Part shown: in pieces, positions 1-7,100 of the stretch
Layout: each line of letters begins with the position of its first letter
Numbering within the stretch: the stretch's first letter is position 1
NCBI GenBank assembly: GCA_023459655.1
Contig: JAEWTE010000001.1
Span: forward strand, 1 to 51,830
Source: Candidatus Parcubacteria bacterium
GTDB taxonomy: Bacteria; Patescibacteriota; Patescibacteriia; Patescibacteriales; Patescibacteriaceae
Length of the DNA: 51,830 nt
Direction: 5' to 3'
Notes under the pieces: generated by a model
What the model was told of the DNA's origin: nothing
What the model saw: the letters and a program-made list of their open reading frames with translations, nothing else
The model's database searches: none
Position numbers and translations under genes: made by a program

Positions 1-36
1 ACCCAGAATAGCTCTTGTAAATTTCAATTAGTTGAG

Positions 37-70
37 CCAAAAAATAACGCTGTAATAAGCGTTATTTTTT
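37..70 (-). terminator. Terminator of the fur/queD-like operon
   Basis: An inverted repeat (AAATAACGC, 8-base loop, GCGTTATTT) is flanked by A and T runs on both sides, so it can act as an intrinsic terminator in either direction. It lies about 40 bases past the stop of the leftward queD-like gene and is the natural end of that operon. Confidence 0.75.
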
Positions 71-109
71 GTATGTAACAGCAGAAGTATAGGTATTATT
101 TTGTGTTTG

Positions 110-601
110 TTAGAACTCTTTTGATGCACAGTTCAACGACGAAGAACGGAATTCTATTTTTTTAATATTCAATTTGTCTTTCAGCAATTCGTAAAATACT
201 GTGCAGAACCATTCGCAAGTAGATGGGCCTTTGCTTATAGATACTCTGCTTTCAGGAAACGATTTGATAAGCTCATGGTTGAGAGCTTTTGCAGGCGCTC
301 CAAATCTATCTGTAGTGCCCTTCATTCCTGTTTGTTCATATCCTTGTAAAACCAAATCAAGCAAGGGGTCACCTTCTTGAAAAATCGTTCCATGGTGGAA
401 GTTATCGGCCACTTCCCATGCTAATTTTTGTGCTTCTTTTACTGGATGAGCATAATTATGTTCGTTTAATTCTCCTTCAATTTCGAGAGTGAGGTATCCA
501 GAGTGTCCATGAAGATAGCTTGCCTCACCTGGATAATTCATAAATCTGTGTGCATATTGGAAGTCCAATTTTACAATTGATCTGTAGTTGTTGTTTTTCA
601 T
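110..601 (-). CDS. QueD/6-pyruvoyl-tetrahydropterin synthase-like protein, probably not a standard QueD
   Basis: A 163-residue protein of the 6-pyruvoyltetrahydropterin synthase / 6-carboxytetrahydropterin synthase fold. The zinc triad is visible: H18 in FQYAHRF, and H31 and H33 in LHGHSGY. A PSTCEW segment near residue 126 matches the family PT-x-E motif. By eye against E. coli QueD, the catalytic Cys before HGH is Ala (EASYLHGH), the Asp of LDHH is Phe (NFHH) and the late Glu of KET is Arg. About 35 extra residues sit in the middle. It follows a Fur-family gene by 15 bases on the same strand, so metal-dependent regulation is likely. Family membership is fairly sure; activity in queuosine synthesis is doubtful, and a zinc-linked or altered pterin role is inference. 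Confidence 0.75.
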   Translation of the reverse strand: MKNNNYRSIVKLDFQYAHRFMNYPGEASYLHGHSGYLTLEIEGELNEHNYAHPVKEAQKLAWEVADNFHHGTIFQEGDPLLDLVLQGYEQTGMKGTTDRFGAPAKALNHELIKSFPESRVSISKGPSTCEWFCTVFYELLKDKLNIKKIEFRSSSLNCASKEF

Positions 602-616
602 AATGTTTTTAATTAA

Positions 617-1084
617 TTATAATTTTAAATTTTTATTATTAATGAGTCTATTTTTTGTGTTTTTACAATTTTGACATATTCCATCAATTGATACTCTCAT
701 GTCCATCACATCTCCCAGTTGGTTCAATTTTTTTATATCTATCTTGTCCAATAATTCATCGTTAAAGTCGATAATACAACCACATTTTATGCAACAAAAA
801 TGATGATGCTTGGCTGTGATAGGGTCATAGCGTTTTGATTTACCATGATTTACCACTTCCTTAATTAGTCCCTTCTCGGCAAAGAGAATAAGTGTCCGAT
901 TAACTGTATCAAAAGATATAGATGGATTATCATCTTTTATTTTTTCGTATACTGCTGTTGGGCTTGGATGACTATAATCACCCGACAAAATTTCAAGAAT
1001 TACTTGTCTTTGCGGAGTCAGTCTCAAACCTTTTTGCTTAAAAATTGCTTTTAAATTTATTTTTTCTTTAGCTTGCTTGTTCAT
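617..1084 (-). CDS. Fur family metal-dependent transcriptional regulator
   Basis: A 155-residue Fur/Zur/PerR-type repressor. The N-terminal winged helix shows LRLTPQRQVILEIL and a recognition helix around FDTVNRTL; the metal hinge and dimer domain follow with RYDP and KHHHFCC. Two CxxC pairs (CIKC and CQNC) form the structural Cys4 zinc site. The metal sensed cannot be told from sequence. The ATG lies 7 bases after a perfect TATAAT, so the mRNA is probably leaderless, and a 7-1-7 palindrome sits between the -35 and -10, suggesting autorepression. It heads an operon with the queD-like gene downstream. Confidence 0.9.
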   Translation of the reverse strand: MNKQAKEKINLKAIFKQKGLRLTPQRQVILEILSGDYSHPSPTAVYEKIKDDNPSISFDTVNRTLILFAEKGLIKEVVNHGKSKRYDPITAKHHHFCCIKCGCIIDFNDELLDKIDIKKLNQLGDVMDMRVSIDGICQNCKNTKNRLINNKNLKL

Positions 1085-1435
1085 ACTAATTATTATATAG
1101 GAGTTATTCCTATTTGTAAATACCCTTGTTATGCCCTTATATTAGTTCAAAAAGAAGCATCATCTTATAAATTTTTCGTGATGTATTATAAAAAAATCAA
1201 AAATAGTTATAATTAATTCGTAAAAAACGAATTATTTCAAATCAGGAATATAAATATACCAATCCATTTTAATAATCACATTTCTAAGTCCACCACGTGA
1301 CCCCCTAGTTGAAAAAACGAGTTTTCGGGTTCGTTTTTCTATTAATAAAAACGCTGTTTATCTTTTATTTTACTAGGATGTTTGTTATTATATAGATAAT
1401 AATTGATTAAGGTTTAAATATCTATTATTTATATT
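1085..1435. other. Intergenic region between the fur-like gene and glmS
   Basis: About 350 AT-rich bases between divergent genes. Apart from the fur promoter it holds a 7-bp dyad, AATTCGT / ACGAATT with a 5-base A-rich loop (about 1216-1234), and a hairpin-like AAAACGA / TTCGTTTT pair near 1314-1340 with T runs. I see no conserved core of a glmS ribozyme and no convincing ORF. The glmS promoter is not clear; TTTACT with TATAGA near 1369-1400 is one weak candidate. Confidence 0.5.
1092..1120 (-). promoter_or_regulatory. Promoter of the fur-like gene with 7-1-7 operator
   Basis: On the minus strand: TTTACA (1120-1115), 17-base spacer, TATAAT (1097-1092), then 7 bases to the ATG. The spacer holds TAGGAAT-A-ACTCCTA (1112-1098), a 7-1-7 near-perfect palindrome (one mismatch), the usual shape of a Fur-family box. 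Bound protein would block polymerase. Confidence 0.7.
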
Positions 1436-3235
1436 ATGTGTGGAATTATTGGTTATCTTGGTCATCAGTCGGCTAAAGATATTCTGTTGGAAGGTTTAAA
1501 AAAATTGGAATATCGTGGCTATGATAGTGCCGGCCTGTGTATTTTGCAGGGCGGGCATTTTTTTATTGATAAGAAAGTCGGCCCGGTAGTTCAACTGGAA
1601 CAATCGGTGGTTAATCAAGAAATCGTGGGTACTATTGGTATTGCTCATACCAGATGGGCGACTCATGGTGCTCCTAGTGAAAATAACGCCCATCCGCATG
1701 TTGATTGTTGTGCCCAGCTGGCTGTTGTCCATAACGGTATTATCGAAAATTATCAGGCTCTGAAGGAGGTTTTAATTAGTGAGGGGCATCGATTCCAATC
1801 AGAAACTGATTCGGAAGTTTTGGCTCACTTGATTGAAAAATTTTATGATGGCAATCTCGAAACAGCCGTCGCTAAGGCTTTGGCTTTGGTTGAAGGTTCT
1901 TATGGCCTAGTTGCTCTAAGTATTAAGGAAAACAAATTAGTGGCGGTTCGTCAGAGTTCACCTTTAATTGTTGGTGTCGGTGAAGGAGAAACGTTTGTTG
2001 CTTCCGACATTCCGGCTATTTTAAACCACACTAAACAGGTTATTTATCTTAAAGACAATGACCTAGCGGTTATTGATAGTCAGGGTTATCGGATCCAAAA
2101 CCTAGCTGGACAGATTATGGATCGGCAGATTGAGGAGGTTAAATTAAATATTGAACAGATTGAAAAAAAAGGTTTTAAGCATTTTATGCTTAAAGAGATT
2201 TTTGAACAACCACAGAGTTTAGCTAATGTCTTAGCTGGCCGAGTTAAAGACGGCCAAATTAAATTATCTATTGATTTAAAGTCTGACAATTTAAAACGAA
2301 TTATTATTGCTGCTTGTGGCACTAGTTGGCATTCAGCCCTAATTGCTAAATATTTATTAGAAAGTATTGCTAAAATTCCGGTTGAAATTGATTACGCTTC
2401 TGAGTTTCGTTATCGTCAGCCGTTGGTTAGCAATTTCGATCTATTTATTGCTATCTCCCAATCTGGCGAAACGGCCGACACTTTAGCAGCCCTTCGTGAA
2501 GCCAAGCAGCAAGGAGCTCAAACTATTGCTATTGTTAATGTGGTTGGCTCAACTGTTACTAGAGAAGTTGATTCGGGTATTTATTTACACGCTGGTCCAG
2601 AAATCGGGGTGGCTAGTACTAAGGCTTTTACAGCTCAGGTAACGGCCTTAATTTTATTAGCTCTTTATTTGCGTCAACAATCAGGTCAATCGCTTGATTC
2701 TGAGTTATTGGCTGATCTTAGTCGCTTACCAATTGTAGTTGAAGAAACTCTTGGTTTGGCTGACCAGGTTAATGTTTTGGCCGAACAATTTAATCAAGCC
2801 GCCAACTTTTTATATCTTGGTCGTGGCTTGAACTTTCCCGTTGCCCTTGAAGGCGCTCTAAAGCTAAAAGAAATATCCTATATTCATGCTGAGGGTTATC
2901 CAGCCGCTGAGATTAAGCACGGCCCAATTGCCTTGGTTGATAACGACATGCCGGTGGTCTTTTTGGCTACCAAAAATGAACTTAGTGACAAGATTATTAG
3001 CAATATCCAAGAGATTAAAGCTCGCGGTGGACGGATTATTGCTGTAGTTGATCAAGACTATGAGCATATTGCTGAACTAGCTGATTATTTAATCAAGGTG
3101 CCAGTGGTCAATGTTTTATTATCGCCGATCATTAATGTGATTCCTTTACAATTGTTAGCTTATTATATTGCTGATCAAAAAGGTTTAGACGTGGATAAGC
3201 CTAGAAATTTAGCTAAATCAGTAACAGTGGAATAA
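1436..3235 (+). CDS. glmS: Glutamine--fructose-6-phosphate aminotransferase (isomerizing)
   Basis: Makes glucosamine-6-phosphate from fructose-6-phosphate and glutamine, the first step to UDP-GlcNAc for peptidoglycan and surface glycans. The 599 residues match the family. MCGIIGYLG gives the N-terminal Cys nucleophile of the class II amidotransferase domain, with HTRWATHG and HNGIIEN further on. Two SIS domains follow (AACGTSWHSA and SQSGETADT; later LGRGLNFPVALEGALKLKE). The C-terminus PRNLAKSVTVE is the conserved sugar-isomerase tail. The start is fixed by the required Cys2. No SD is visible. The stop is one base from the end of convergent truB. Confidence 0.98.
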   Translation: MCGIIGYLGHQSAKDILLEGLKKLEYRGYDSAGLCILQGGHFFIDKKVGPVVQLEQSVVNQEIVGTIGIAHTRWATHGAPSENNAHPHVDCCAQLAVVHNGIIENYQALKEVLISEGHRFQSETDSEVLAHLIEKFYDGNLETAVAKALALVEGSYGLVALSIKENKLVAVRQSSPLIVGVGEGETFVASDIPAILNHTKQVIYLKDNDLAVIDSQGYRIQNLAGQIMDRQIEEVKLNIEQIEKKGFKHFMLKEIFEQPQSLANVLAGRVKDGQIKLSIDLKSDNLKRIIIAACGTSWHSALIAKYLLESIAKIPVEIDYASEFRYRQPLVSNFDLFIAISQSGETADTLAALREAKQQGAQTIAIVNVVGSTVTREVDSGIYLHAGPEIGVASTKAFTAQVTALILLALYLRQQSGQSLDSELLADLSRLPIVVEETLGLADQVNVLAEQFNQAANFLYLGRGLNFPVALEGALKLKEISYIHAEGYPAAEIKHGPIALVDNDMPVVFLATKNELSDKIISNIQEIKARGGRIIAVVDQDYEHIAELADYLIKVPVVNVLLSPIINVIPLQLLAYYIADQKGLDVDKPRNLAKSVTVE

Positions 3236-3236
3236 A

Positions 3237-3938
3237 CTATTGGTTTTTAAATAAATACTCAGTCCAATTCTCTGCGGTCAACTCATTCGGGCTGACTGCT
3301 TTAGTTACCAAGTATTGACCGATTTTAGTTCGTCTTAATTCAGCCATATATGCCCCACAGCCTAGCTTTTCACCAAGATCGCGAGCAATAGAGCGAATAT
3401 AGGTGCCGGTCGAACAGTTGATGGTTAATTTTAATAATGGCCAAGTGTAATCGATCAGGTCAATCTTGTAGATAGTTATTAAGCTGGGCTGTCTTTCGAC
3501 AGTTTGGCCTTTTCTGGCTAATTCGTAAAGTTTTTTACCAGCAATTTTTTTAGCGCTATACATTGGTGGGATTTGCTCAATTTGTCCAATAAGGCTATTA
3601 AGAGCCAGTTGAATTTCTGTAATCTTTGGTATTTGCTTAATATTTCGTGTTTCAATTTGTCCGAGTCTGTCTTCAGTATCGCTAGTTCCGCCCAACTGAA
3701 AAACAGCTTCGTAAACTTTATCCTGTTTAGCTAAATGGTCAATTTGTTTGGTGGCTGATCGGCTGATTGCCATAATTAGTAAACCGGAGGCCAGAGGGTC
3801 AAGCGTGCCGGCGTGGCCGATTTTTTTGATGCCGGTAATTCGTCGTAACCGATAAACCATATCATGCGAAGTCGGTCCACTGGGTTTGTTTAGTAGTAAA
3901 AACCCACTTATTTCAGTTGTTTGATTATTATTAGTCAT
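3237..3938 (-). CDS. truB: tRNA pseudouridine-55 synthase TruB
   Basis: Isomerises U55 to pseudouridine in the T loop of tRNAs. 233 residues with the family opening NKPSGPTSHDMV, the catalytic loop GHAGTLDPLASGLL holding the Asp nucleophile, and the later STGTYIRSIARDLGEKLG motif. It is short and lacks an extended C-terminal PUA region, as in many compact bacterial forms. The ATG is 6 bases after a TATAAT, so a leaderless transcript is likely. Its end abuts glmS tail to tail with no terminator between them. Confidence 0.96.
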   Translation of the reverse strand: MTNNNQTTEISGFLLLNKPSGPTSHDMVYRLRRITGIKKIGHAGTLDPLASGLLIMAISRSATKQIDHLAKQDKVYEAVFQLGGTSDTEDRLGQIETRNIKQIPKITEIQLALNSLIGQIEQIPPMYSAKKIAGKKLYELARKGQTVERQPSLITIYKIDLIDYTWPLLKLTINCSTGTYIRSIARDLGEKLGCGAYMAELRRTKIGQYLVTKAVSPNELTAENWTEYLFKNQ

Positions 3939-3944
3939 ATTTTA

Positions 3945-3973
3945 ATTATAACAGCCAGCTTGAGATTAGCCAA
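3945..3973 (-). promoter_or_regulatory. truB promoter
   Basis: TTGGCT (3973-3968), 17-base spacer, TATAAT (3950-3945) on the minus strand, then 6 bases to the truB ATG. The spacing implies transcription starting at or next to the start codon. Confidence 0.65.
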
Positions 3974-4006
3974 CAAAAAAACAACCTCGATCAGGAAGTT
4001 GTTTTT
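3973..4006 (-). terminator. Terminator after tRNA-Lys
   Basis: An AACAAC / GTTGTT hairpin with A and T runs on both sides, placed just beyond the 3' end of tRNA-Lys. It closes the long leftward housekeeping operon before the truB promoter. Confidence 0.7.
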
Positions 4007-4011
4007 CTTAG

Positions 4012-4084
4012 TACGCCCAGCAGGGCTCGAACCTGCGACCGTTTGCTTAAGAGGCAACTGCTCTACCAACTGAGCTATGGGCGC
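4012..4084 (-). tRNA. tRNA-Lys(CTT)
   Basis: Cloverleaf with acceptor GCGCCCA / TGGGCGT, D arm GCTCAGTTGGTAGAGC, anticodon loop CTCTTAA giving CTT, and T arm GCAGG-TTCGAGC-CCTGC. CCA is not encoded. Confidence 0.93.
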
Positions 4085-4094
4085 ATACTATTTT

Positions 4095-4171
4095 TGGTGG
4101 CGGGGGTGGGAATTGAACCCACGACCTTGGCGTTATGAGTGCCACGCTCTAACCAACTGAGCTACCCAGCC
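4095..4171 (-). tRNA. tRNA-Met(CAT), probably elongator
   Basis: Acceptor GGCTGGG / CCCCGCC (one internal mismatch), D arm GCTCAGTTGGTTAGAGC, anticodon loop CTCATAA, T arm GTGGG-TTCAATT-CCCAC. CCA is encoded. G1-C72 pairing separates it from the initiator tRNA at 13587; a tRNA-Ile2 with modified CAT cannot be fully excluded. Confidence 0.88.
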
Positions 4172-4182
4172 TCGCTAATTAG

Positions 4183-4254
4183 TGCTCCCGTCAGGATTCG
4201 AACCCAAAATACTTGGTCCGAAGCCAAGCGTGATATCCATTTCACCACGGGAGC
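4183..4254 (-). tRNA. tRNA-Arg(TCG)
   Basis: Acceptor GCTCCCG / CGGGAGC, anticodon stem CTTGG / CCAAG with loop CTTCGGA giving TCG, T loop TTCGAAT. CCA is not encoded. It sits between HU and tRNA-Met in the same leftward run. Confidence 0.92.
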
Positions 4255-4293
4255 TAATTCGGATTTAGCCTATTGTTAAATAACAGTTATTGA

Positions 4294-4593
4294 TTAACGT
4301 TGATTCTTAAGAGCGTCTTTGAGAGCCTTACCTGTTTTAAATTTAGCCACTGTAACTTCAGGAATTTTAATTCGTTCTTGTGGTTTTTGCGGATTGACCC
4401 CACCACGAGCATGACGCTTTTTAGGAATAAAACTACCAAAACCAACTAAAGTTACAGACTTACCTGATTTTAATTCCGTTGTGATAATTTCTAATAGAGA
4501 GTCGATGGTTTGTTCAATTTGTTTTTTATTAATATTGACCTTTTCAGCAATTTTTTCAATTAAGACAACCTTATTTATTTTATCTTGGTTCAT
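4294..4593 (-). CDS. HU/IHF family DNA-binding protein
   Basis: A 99-residue nucleoid protein that bends DNA as a dimer. N-terminal helices MNQDKINKVVLIEKIAEKVNINKKQIEQ lead into VTLVGFGSFIPKKRHARGGVNPQKPQERIKIPEV, the beta arm with the family GFGsF and arm-tip NPQ motifs, ending in FKTGKALKDAL. The length is normal for HU. It lies 5 bases downstream of secG on the same strand, and tRNAs Arg, Met and Lys follow, so it is probably cotranscribed in the large leftward operon. HU and IHF subunits cannot be separated firmly by eye, but a lone gene favours HU. Confidence 0.93.
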   Translation of the reverse strand: MNQDKINKVVLIEKIAEKVNINKKQIEQTIDSLLEIITTELKSGKSVTLVGFGSFIPKKRHARGGVNPQKPQERIKIPEVTVAKFKTGKALKDALKNQR

Positions 4594-4598
4594 ATATT

Positions 4599-4817
4599 TT
4601 ATTTATTAATCATCAGGCTGACTATCGACAGGCCGAAGAAAATTACTAATAAGACAATGGTGCTGATAAACAAAGTTTTTTCAATGCCTCGTTTAGTCCG
4701 ATAAATATCACCACTACCGCCAAATAGGCCAGACATACTGGCGCCGCGGCTTTGCATTAAAATTGTCACAATAACTAAACAGGAGACAATTATTTGACTG
4801 ATATTTAACCACTTCAT
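4599..4817 (-). CDS. secG: Preprotein translocase subunit SecG
   Basis: A 72-residue membrane protein of the SecYEG channel. Two hydrophobic helices (ISQIIVSCLVIVTILMQ and TLFISTIVLLVIFFGLSIVSL) flank a cytoplasmic loop with SRGASMSGLFGGSGDIYRTKRG, the SecG signature. I chose the second ATG (MKWLN), 4 bases after the rplT stop; the longer form would overlap rplT by 20 bases and add residues not typical of SecG. Coupling to rplT in one leftward operon is likely. Confidence 0.92.
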   Translation of the reverse strand: MKWLNISQIIVSCLVIVTILMQSRGASMSGLFGGSGDIYRTKRGIEKTLFISTIVLLVIFFGLSIVSLMINK

Positions 4818-4821
4818 AATA

Positions 4822-5169
4822 TTAAGAACGAGTTTGTTCAATTATTTTAACTAGCACTTCCGGATGATTGGCGGCTAAATCAGCTAGACTCTTGCGATCC
4901 AGATTGATATTAGCTTTTTTAAGCAAATCAATCAGACGGGAATAAGATAAATCATGTTGTTTAGCGAAAGCACCAATTCTAATCTGCCATAAAGCTCGAA
5001 AATTGCCTTTTTTCTTTTTGCGATCAAAATAAGCATGCGCACCAGCCTTGGTGGCAGCCGTGGAAGCCAGTCTAATTAAATTTTTGCGTCCCCAACGAAA
5101 GCCTTTAACTTTTGATAATAGGCTATTGCGTCGTTTAACATGGGTGGTACCTCGTTTGACTCTAGTCAT
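4822..5169 (-). CDS. rplT: 50S ribosomal protein L20
   Basis: Ribosomal protein L20, an early 23S assembly protein. 115 residues open with MTRVKRGTTHVKRR, continue with GRKNLIRLASTAATKAGAHAYFDRKKKKGNFRALWQIRIGAFAKQHDLSYSRLI split over the family core, and end with a helical region. It belongs to the classic infC-rpmI-rplT order, 23 bases after rpmI. L20 represses this operon in other bacteria by binding the mRNA leader; I did not find a clear 23S-mimicking site here. Length and motifs are normal. Confidence 0.97.
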   Translation of the reverse strand: MTRVKRGTTHVKRRNSLLSKVKGFRWGRKNLIRLASTAATKAGAHAYFDRKKKKGNFRALWQIRIGAFAKQHDLSYSRLIDLLKKANINLDRKSLADLAANHPEVLVKIIEQTRS

Positions 5170-5192
5170 AATTGTAGATTAGGAATTTCTGC

Positions 5193-5390
5193 TTAACAGT
5201 AAGGTAAAAGATTCTTGATATTTTTTTTATCAGCCGGGGCGATTATTAAATCACGCCGTTTAATTCGGCCAGTTTTACCATCTTCGCGGGCGTTGAAATG
5301 ATCTTGGCCAGCTTTGCGACGGCGAATTTTTCCGGTTTTGGTTAAAGTTACTCGTTTAGCGGCTGACTGATAAGTCTTTAGTTTCGGCAT
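5193..5390 (-). CDS. rpmI: 50S ribosomal protein L35
   Basis: A 65-residue basic ribosomal protein. MPKLKTYQSAAKRVTLTKTGKIRRRKAG and HFNAREDGKTGRIKRRD match the L35 pattern, where the usual opening is MPKxKTxxxaaKRf and a K/R-rich core follows. It lies between infC and rplT, in the universal order. The gap to infC is about 60 bases, to rplT 23 bases. Confidence 0.96.
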   Translation of the reverse strand: MPKLKTYQSAAKRVTLTKTGKIRRRKAGQDHFNAREDGKTGRIKRRDLIIAPADKKNIKNLLPYC

Positions 5391-5451
5391 ATTTTAGAAT
5401 AATAAAAATAGGTTTTTACACCTAATTTCAGACAATAATTGAAATAATCGG

Positions 5452-6006
5452 CTATTTTTTATTTACCACTACCATACTAAATCTTCCATTGAGCTTTGTC
5501 AAGGGCTCTTCAACCACTAATGGTTGGCTATATAGTGATTCTAGCTGTTTAAAATAGCGATTAACAGTTTCTTCAGCTTTCTCTGGATGTTGTTTTTCTC
5601 GGCCTTTGATCGTAACAGTAATTTTTAGTTTATTACCCTTGGTGAGAAATTTATTACCTTGATCAACTCGAGTATTGAAGTCATGGTCACCGATACGAAT
5701 TGATAATCGGACTTCTTTCATATCAATTTTTTTCTGTTTGGACTTTTGTTGCTGCATTTTCTTCTCGACCTGATAGCGGAATTGTCCGTAGTCTAATATT
5801 TTAGTAACTGGCGGGTTATCGTGGGGGTTGACTTCGACTAAATCCAATTCAGCGTCTTCAGCTAATTGAATAGCTTGGCCAATTGGCATTACTCCTAATG
5901 ATTCACCAGTTTCATCAATAACAAAAACTTCCGAAACAGTAATTTGCTGATTGGCTCGGAATTTTTTTTCTTCTTTTGGTTTTGGTTTACGAAAAGTTCG
6001 GCGCAT
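5452..6006 (-). CDS. infC: Translation initiation factor IF-3
   Basis: Binds the 30S subunit, keeps 50S away and proofreads the initiator codon and tRNA. 184 residues: N-domain with RANQQITVSEVFVIDETGESLGVM, a Lys/Gln-rich linker (FRYQVEKKMQQQKSKQKK), and C-domain with KEVRLSIRIGDHDFNTRVDQ and a KVTVTIKGREKQHP-like strand. It starts with ATG, unlike the AUU start behind IF-3 autoregulation in E. coli. It follows tRNA-Gly on the same strand and leads the rpmI-rplT-secG-HU genes. Confidence 0.97.
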   Translation of the reverse strand: MRRTFRKPKPKEEKKFRANQQITVSEVFVIDETGESLGVMPIGQAIQLAEDAELDLVEVNPHDNPPVTKILDYGQFRYQVEKKMQQQKSKQKKIDMKEVRLSIRIGDHDFNTRVDQGNKFLTKGNKLKITVTIKGREKQHPEKAEETVNRYFKQLESLYSQPLVVEEPLTKLNGRFSMVVVNKK

Positions 6007-6044
6007 GATCGATAATTATATTTTAAAATAGAGAATTGATGATG

Positions 6045-6116
6045 AGCGGGTAACGGGAATCGAACCCGTATCTCTACCATGGCAAGGTAATGTAATAGCC
6101 ATTATACGATACCCGC
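6045..6116 (-). tRNA. tRNA-Gly(GCC)
   Basis: Acceptor GCGGGTA / TACCCGC, anticodon stem TTACC / GGTAG with loop TTGCCAT giving GCC, T loop TTCGATT. CCA is not encoded. A second glycine tRNA (TCC) is at 13938. Confidence 0.93.
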
Positions 6117-6138
6117 AAGTTGTTTTTTAGATGAAGCG

Positions 6139-6224
6139 TGCCGCGAGAGGGACTCGAACCCTCACGATGTTTTAAGATCGTCGGATTTTAAGTCCGATGC
6201 GTCTACCAGTTCCGCCATCGCGGC
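6139..6224 (-). tRNA. tRNA-Leu(TAA)
   Basis: A class II tRNA of 86 bases with a long variable arm (ATCTTAAAAC region), acceptor GCCGCGA / TCGCGGC, and anticodon stem TCGGA / TCCGA with loop CTTAAAA giving TAA. CCA is not encoded. Confidence 0.93.
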
Positions 6225-6249
6225 TAATTTATTATATTAAGTTGGGATG

Positions 6250-6630
6250 TGGAGATGAGGGGAGTTGAACCCCTGTATCACAAGGAGTAGCCGATTGTTC
6301 TACAGATAATAGTCCAATTTTTTTACGCTCTGGTAATGATAAATTGGACAAAAATTTCCAAAGCGATCTGATCAGGTTCTTGGCTTGGTTTCAACCAGAT
6401 GGATTAATTCCAAGTCACAGCCTAATAAAATGACACCAACTTTCGGTTATTAGGCGTTACCGAGGTTGATGGTCGCGGCTTTAATTAAGCGGCGACTGGT
6501 GCGAAAGACAACCGAAAGGCCGCTTTCGCCATGATGTTTTTGGCATCTATTGTGGTTGATGTTTAGGTGTTATCATCACCTATCTGCCCAATCGGACACC
6601 GCGATCTTATGAGCGAAACCCGGCATCCCC
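6250..6630 (-). ncRNA. ssrA: tmRNA (transfer-messenger RNA)
   Basis: Rescues stalled ribosomes with SmpB and adds a degradation tag. The one-piece form is visible: tRNA-like ends GGGGATG / CATCTCC, the T arm AGGGG-TTCAACT-CCCCT near the 3' end, and a D-loop-like GGGTTTCGCTC. The tag frame runs 6544 to 6485, resuming at GCC after TAGAT: AKNIMAKAAFRLSFAPVAA and then TAA. The hydrophobic VAA end is typical of a protease tag, and 19 residues is at the long end. Pseudoknot-rich sequence follows. CCA is not encoded. The 5' end is only two bases after the smpB stop, so it is presumably cut from the smpB transcript. Confidence 0.95.
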
Positions 6631-6632
6631 AA

Positions 6633-7097
6633 CTATTTTGCTTGCTTTGTTAAGGTTCGGCGCTGCCTCTCCCAGTCGCGCTCTTTGATGGCTCGGCGCT
6701 TGTCAAACTTTTTCTTTCCACGGACAAGAGCAATAGCCAGCTTCAGCAAACTTCCCTTAGTATATAGTTTGAGCGGCACGACTGTCAAGCCCTCAGCTGA
6801 AGTTCGACCAAACAAATGATTGAGTTGTTTTTTGTTTAATAATAACCGTCGGCTACGAGTTGGATCGTAATCGTTGATTGTTCCGGCTAATCGATAAAGA
6901 CTGATGTGAGCATTAAGTAAATAAGCTTGTGGTTGGCCTTGTTGACTGCCACTAAAAACAACATGGCTACCCTTTAAACTAACTTGTCCGGCTTTAGCAG
7001 CTTTAACTTCATGACCAACTAAAACTAGCCCAGCTTCATAATCTTCCAGAATTTCGTAATCGTAATTGGCCCGTTTGTTAATTGCTAAGACCGGCAT
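6633..7097 (-). CDS. smpB: SsrA-binding protein SmpB
   Basis: Binds tmRNA and brings it to stalled ribosomes. 154 residues: oligonucleotide-binding barrel with NKRANYDYEILEDYEAGLVLVGHEVKA, LNAHISLYRLAG in the core, RSRRLLLNKKQLNHLFG, and the basic tail GKKKFDKRRAIKERDWERQ that docks in the decoding site. Length is normal. ssrA follows 2 bases downstream on the same strand, an unusually tight pairing. tig lies 3 bases upstream. Confidence 0.97.
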   Translation of the reverse strand: MPVLAINKRANYDYEILEDYEAGLVLVGHEVKAAKAGQVSLKGSHVVFSGSQQGQPQAYLLNAHISLYRLAGTINDYDPTRSRRLLLNKKQLNHLFGRTSAEGLTVVPLKLYTKGSLLKLAIALVRGKKKFDKRRAIKERDWERQRRTLTKQAK

Positions 7098-7100
7098 AAT

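Noticed and set aside
1136..1435. glmS ribozyme upstream of glmS
   Set aside because: No conserved core or P1-P2 pattern could be seen, and the leader is too AT-rich.
3235..3237. A frameshift or fusion at the glmS/truB junction
   Set aside because: Both genes are complete with normal ends; they only meet tail to tail.
5895..6080. Leftward frame with VEIRVRFPLPAH
   Set aside because: It is the tRNA-Gly gene and the infC start read in another frame.
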